Shown here: positions 60,579-64,000 of the stretch, piece after piece
Layout: each line of letters begins with the position of its first letter
Position numbering within the stretch: position 1 is the first letter of the stretch
NCBI GenBank assembly: GCA_964035545.1
Contig: OZ037765.1
Span: forward strand, 3,529,001 to 3,593,000
Direction: 5' to 3'
DNA from: Bugula neritina
Taxonomy: Eukaryota; Bryozoa; Gymnolaemata; Cheilostomatida; Bugulidae
Length of the DNA: 64,000 nt
Translations under genes and position numbers: made by a program
The notes under the pieces: model-generated
What the model was told of the DNA's origin: nothing
What the model saw: the letters and a program-made list of their open reading frames with translations, nothing else
Databases searched by the model: none

Positions 60579-63091
60579 AAGAAAGAGATAAATTCCTGAA
60601 TGTTATATATCGGGATTTGTCTTTCTTTTACAACTGAAGTATCGTATGTGGAAACTATTCTCCATTCCTCCATATTGCAACAGAGTAGAGATTTAGTACT
60701 TATTTTAAGTTATCGGCATAACCATTCCTAACATTTATCATATCCGTATTTTATTATATTTAATATATTAATTAGTATTTAGCCTGTGGATGCCTGTGCA
60801 ATCGCATAGATTTATGGGGTGGCAAAGCACCCTACTCCTAGTCAATCTCTACCGCATAGTTACGTTTGCACATAATAGTTGTATCTACTTTCATACTAGT
60901 TATTCTAAAGTCATAAATGCATTTCATTTTTTAAAATATTCTACAATATTTTTTGTCTCCTAATGACAGCTTTTATTTTAATATTTTATTCAAGAGGAAA
61001 GATTTATCATACATGCACATGTATATAATTATAGTTTTTGCTGAAACATTATTTTGCAAAGGTACATCTTCAAGCGTTCTAGTCGCTCGTGAATATTTGT
61101 TGGTGCTTACACACTAAGTATTTTTGCTGCGCATTTTGCTCAATTGTTTATGTTTTACCAGTTTTTGTTGTTGAGTCAGTATGACTAAGCCTGTGCTAAT
61201 TTTAAGACCCGAAACGAAATCTCATGCCACTACTTTTATATTTTTAAAAGTTGTAACTTTTTACCTGCTGAATTAGACGGATTCTATCATCAGCGGCCAT
61301 CTTGGCAGCTGATGATTAATAAAATCTTCAAGTCATGTCAGTTCAGATGGTATTGAGTAAGTGGCCCAGAAGCACGTGGTGACAGCAAACACTTGATTGG
61401 ATGATTGCTCGCTGACTGGTGAGCAGTAATGGTTGCGGCTATGCTGACTGTATTCTCTTCCCACTCGCTGACGTTATCCTAAGCTTTGTTACTGCAGACG
61501 CTGTGCTGATGATTATGTAGTTTAGTGGTGATAGTGCCTAATATTAGCTCTTTTAATACCAACACTTGTATCATATGCTCACTACTGGTTGTTAATAGCT
61601 GCACTTGGGTTGCTCTGCAATGTTTTATAAGCGATATTTTATCAGCTACAAGTATGAGGATGTGATGCCAGTATTTTTATTATTCTCGATGTATTAATGT
61701 TTAGCTATTATTTTATATACATGTATTTTGCTTCTTCCCATGTGCACAATCTAACGTAATAAACCTGAGATAACATATCGATATACTAATCACTGTGCTT
61801 TGGTGGAGGTTTGGCCAGCGTGGTTTACAATAAGGTTGGGGGTGCCTCAATATCCCACATGGACTGCGAAATTGCAATGCACACAAGCTTTTATTTTTCA
61901 CATTTGTTGATTACTTTTAGACTTTAGTATGGTGTGGTTCCTGAAATTAGCATAAATTTAAACTGTAATTGACTTTCCTACGCTATGCCACAAGGTGATG
62001 GATGTGTAACTTGTATTTTGGTGTTGGTGATGTTGTATTAAAAGGCAACGAGTTATTGTGCCAGTAATTGGTAATGGTTGATACATCATAAGCGTATTTT
62101 TCTGTCTGCATGCTATGTGTGCTAAAAACATTAAAACCAAAATGTTGGGCGGGTTTGGGCTTTCCACTTTTAAACGCTTGTGGATCAGTGAGGGAAAATA
62201 TGCTGGTTGCTATAATGTCAAATATTTTCCAAGATCCAAGGCACTTGGCTTCTCTGTAGTTATTTGCCAACAGCTCCACTTCAATTAATTTGTAAAAAAA
62301 GTATTAGCAACTTCTGTTAAATTTTGAACAAAATTTTCCGTTTAGTTGCACTGAGGGAGGGTGCTGATGACTTATTTTTTAATTGCATGGGAGGATGATT
62401 ACTGGTTATACCTAAAAGCCTGGCATGGTTTAACTAATTCAAACATTTTGATTAACCCAGGCAACAAAGACTTTGGACACAAAGGTTTCCATAACAGCAT
62501 AAAATTGCTAGCGGTCACTCTTCCGTAAACCATATATAGTTCAATTTAACACAGAGCTGTACAATGGTTATAATTAGCTGCTCTCCTCATAGAAATGCAT
62601 GAGCAGCTGTGTGGGGGGCTAGCACAGTACACCCCTTCATAGTAACATAGGTACTCGACTTGAAATATTAAGTAAAATTGATTTTACTGGAGAGGGTGGA
62701 TATGTGGGGCTTCAATGGTACCTTGGAGAATAGTTGCAAAAAAATTCAATTTGCTTCTTTAAACATTACTGATAAAACAATGTGATAAAAACATCACTAT
62801 CCAGTGTATGACATATATTTTATCCATTGAATGAAGCCACTGTTGAGATTAAATTACAAATACAAGACTGTTGAAGAAAAGGCAACTGTGATATAAACAA
62901 GTTTTCTATATAAGCCTGCATATTATGACAATGTTATATAATATAAGGCAACAATAACATACAAGTTTACAACTTTACAATTACTCAACTAAAATAAGTA
63001 AAAATAGACTGGCATCAGTAAGAAATATCTTCAGTACACTTGATACAAGGGTAAATCTTTCAAGTAGATGGAACTCAGGCTAGAGTTAATG
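60579..63091. other. 3' flanks of ESRP and the LEMD3-like gene
   Basis: No gene is seen between the two convergent stop codons. Most of it is probably 3' UTR plus short intergenic DNA. Confidence 0.5.
61318..61323 (+). terminator. possible ESRP polyadenylation signal
   Basis: AATAAA about 740 bp past the ESRP stop codon. A second AATAAA lies at 61758-61763. Which is used cannot be told from the sequence. Confidence 0.35.
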
Positions 63092-63529
63092 TCAAGATAG
63101 CGAGGGGTATATGCGAGGAGAGTGTAGTGTCTGCTCAGTGGACTTCTTCACCTGGACTTTAGTAAACTCTGCGTGAGGGAACTTCTGGTGGTACTTGCTT
63201 GACTCCATAAACTTGCACTGCACACAGTCGCCAGTAGCTGCAAACACATGGAAACAATCGCCTTAGTTGAATATCAATTCATCAAACTAAACCTACACAG
63301 CTGTTTATACCAGTTTACTAGAGTGCATTTAGAACCGGCAGGTGAACAACCAAGCAGTGTGAGAGGTGAGCTGTTGGAACGCAGACAAGGAGAAAAAGAT
63401 AGTGCACAAGAATAGTGCCAGAGTAACTGGAAGGTGAAAAGTCTCTTTACCTTCATAGTAAGAACCATTGAGCAGCTGGAAAGCCCTGCCTGCGTGCTTT
63501 CTGGAGGCCAGTTTGATGTAAACACAATT
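63092..63529 (-). CDS. MAN1/LEMD3-like protein, last two exons (partial)
   Basis: Minus-strand exons 63529-63451 and 63237-63092 join through a phase-1 intron to 74 codons plus stop. They read NCVYIKLASRKHAGRAFQLL, NGSYYEATGDCVQCKFMESS, KYHQKFPHAEFTKV and a short Ser/Thr-rich tail ending PSLS. This is the second half of a U2AF-homology-type RRM: the VYIK strand, the A-G-R-A-F helix, the LNGSYY turn, and a K-F...Y-H-Q-K-F-P end. It best resembles the C-terminal RRM of MAN1/LEMD3, an inner nuclear membrane protein that binds SMADs and damps TGF-beta/BMP signalling. The LEM domain and membrane segments would lie beyond the window edge, so the assignment rests on this motif alone; another UHM-type protein is possible. 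Confidence 0.65.
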
Positions 63530-64000
63530 CTGCAAATAGAAGTAAATTAATGTAGCCACTCGGTTAGTCAGTGAAAATAAACTAGAGAGCACAACTCTAA
63601 ACGGGAGAATATATTTTCACTGTCCTGCTTGTTCAGTTTATTTTACTGTAGTTTAAAAAGCAACGTGAGTGGAGACCAGCAGCTGATGAAAAACACGTTT
63701 TCAACAAGACAGGAGTAATTGAATGTAGAAAAAGAAGCTCCTGTAGACACAGGCGATTTTGGAAGAGCAACTCCCATCTTAGCAAGCTTGAAATATTTGT
63801 CCTCTAACAGCTGTCACACTTCCTATGATTTAAGACCCAATAATTCTATCCAACACAGCGTAAAATATACTCTACTATGTAGAAGTACGATATGTTCTAC
63901 TATAAAAACGTATAATAATTTAACCTCCAATAGCCCATCCATAAAGCCCTTTCACCTTCTTATATAGCATGGAAAATAGTTCCCTGATACATGCATCTTT
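63530..64000 (-). other. intron of the LEMD3-like gene running off the window
   Basis: Begins at the acceptor TATTTGCAG (minus strand). No further exon is recognised before the window ends. The plus-strand open frame 63719-63967 has no coding features. Confidence 0.5.

Overview
The window is animal nuclear DNA, most likely from an invertebrate. It is AT-rich, with spliced genes, GT-AG introns of about 0.1 to 3 kb, tRNA-derived SINE pieces, a DNA transposon and many simple repeats. Metazoan families (an ESRP/fusilli splicing factor, an NFAT5-type Rel factor, a MAN1/LEMD3-like protein, a C-type lectin) support this. The species cannot be fixed from the sequence. An expanded ROCO-type gene and a small secreted lectin would suit a marine invertebrate such as a lophotrochozoan, but that is inference.

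Layout. 1-5600: intergenic, with two about 950-bp direct repeats, a minisatellite and a long (AT)n tract. 5633-6916 (+): three-exon secreted C-type lectin with a TATA box. 6917-10675: intergenic with SINE-like repeats. 10676-18656 (+): a 13-exon gene encoding, in one open frame of 1290 codons, an N-terminal lipidation motif, leucine-rich repeats, a Roc GTPase, a COR-like region and a complete caspase. 20791-21917 (+): MPV17L2-like membrane protein. 23113-34801 (-): 12-exon NFAT5-like factor, with possible further 5' exons at 38.3 and 41.0 kb and a 1.56-kb minisatellite in its 5' intron. 42261-44051: non-autonomous hAT-like transposon with a perfect 8-bp target duplication. 45317-60578 (+): 13-exon ESRP. 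63092-63529 (-): last two exons of a MAN1/LEMD3-like gene that continues beyond the window.

All exon joins reported for the complete genes keep the reading frame across every splice junction, and each total coding length divides by three. That is the main support for the models. The genes are unrelated neighbours, as is usual in animals; there is no operon. MPV17L2-like and NFAT converge, NFAT and ESRP diverge with the transposon between them, and ESRP and the LEMD3-like gene converge.

The most interesting object is the ROCO-caspase gene. It joins a leucine-rich-repeat GTPase switch to a C-terminal caspase that keeps the catalytic His and Cys and both S1-pocket arginines. It reads as a self-contained, possibly membrane-anchored sensor-switch-protease.
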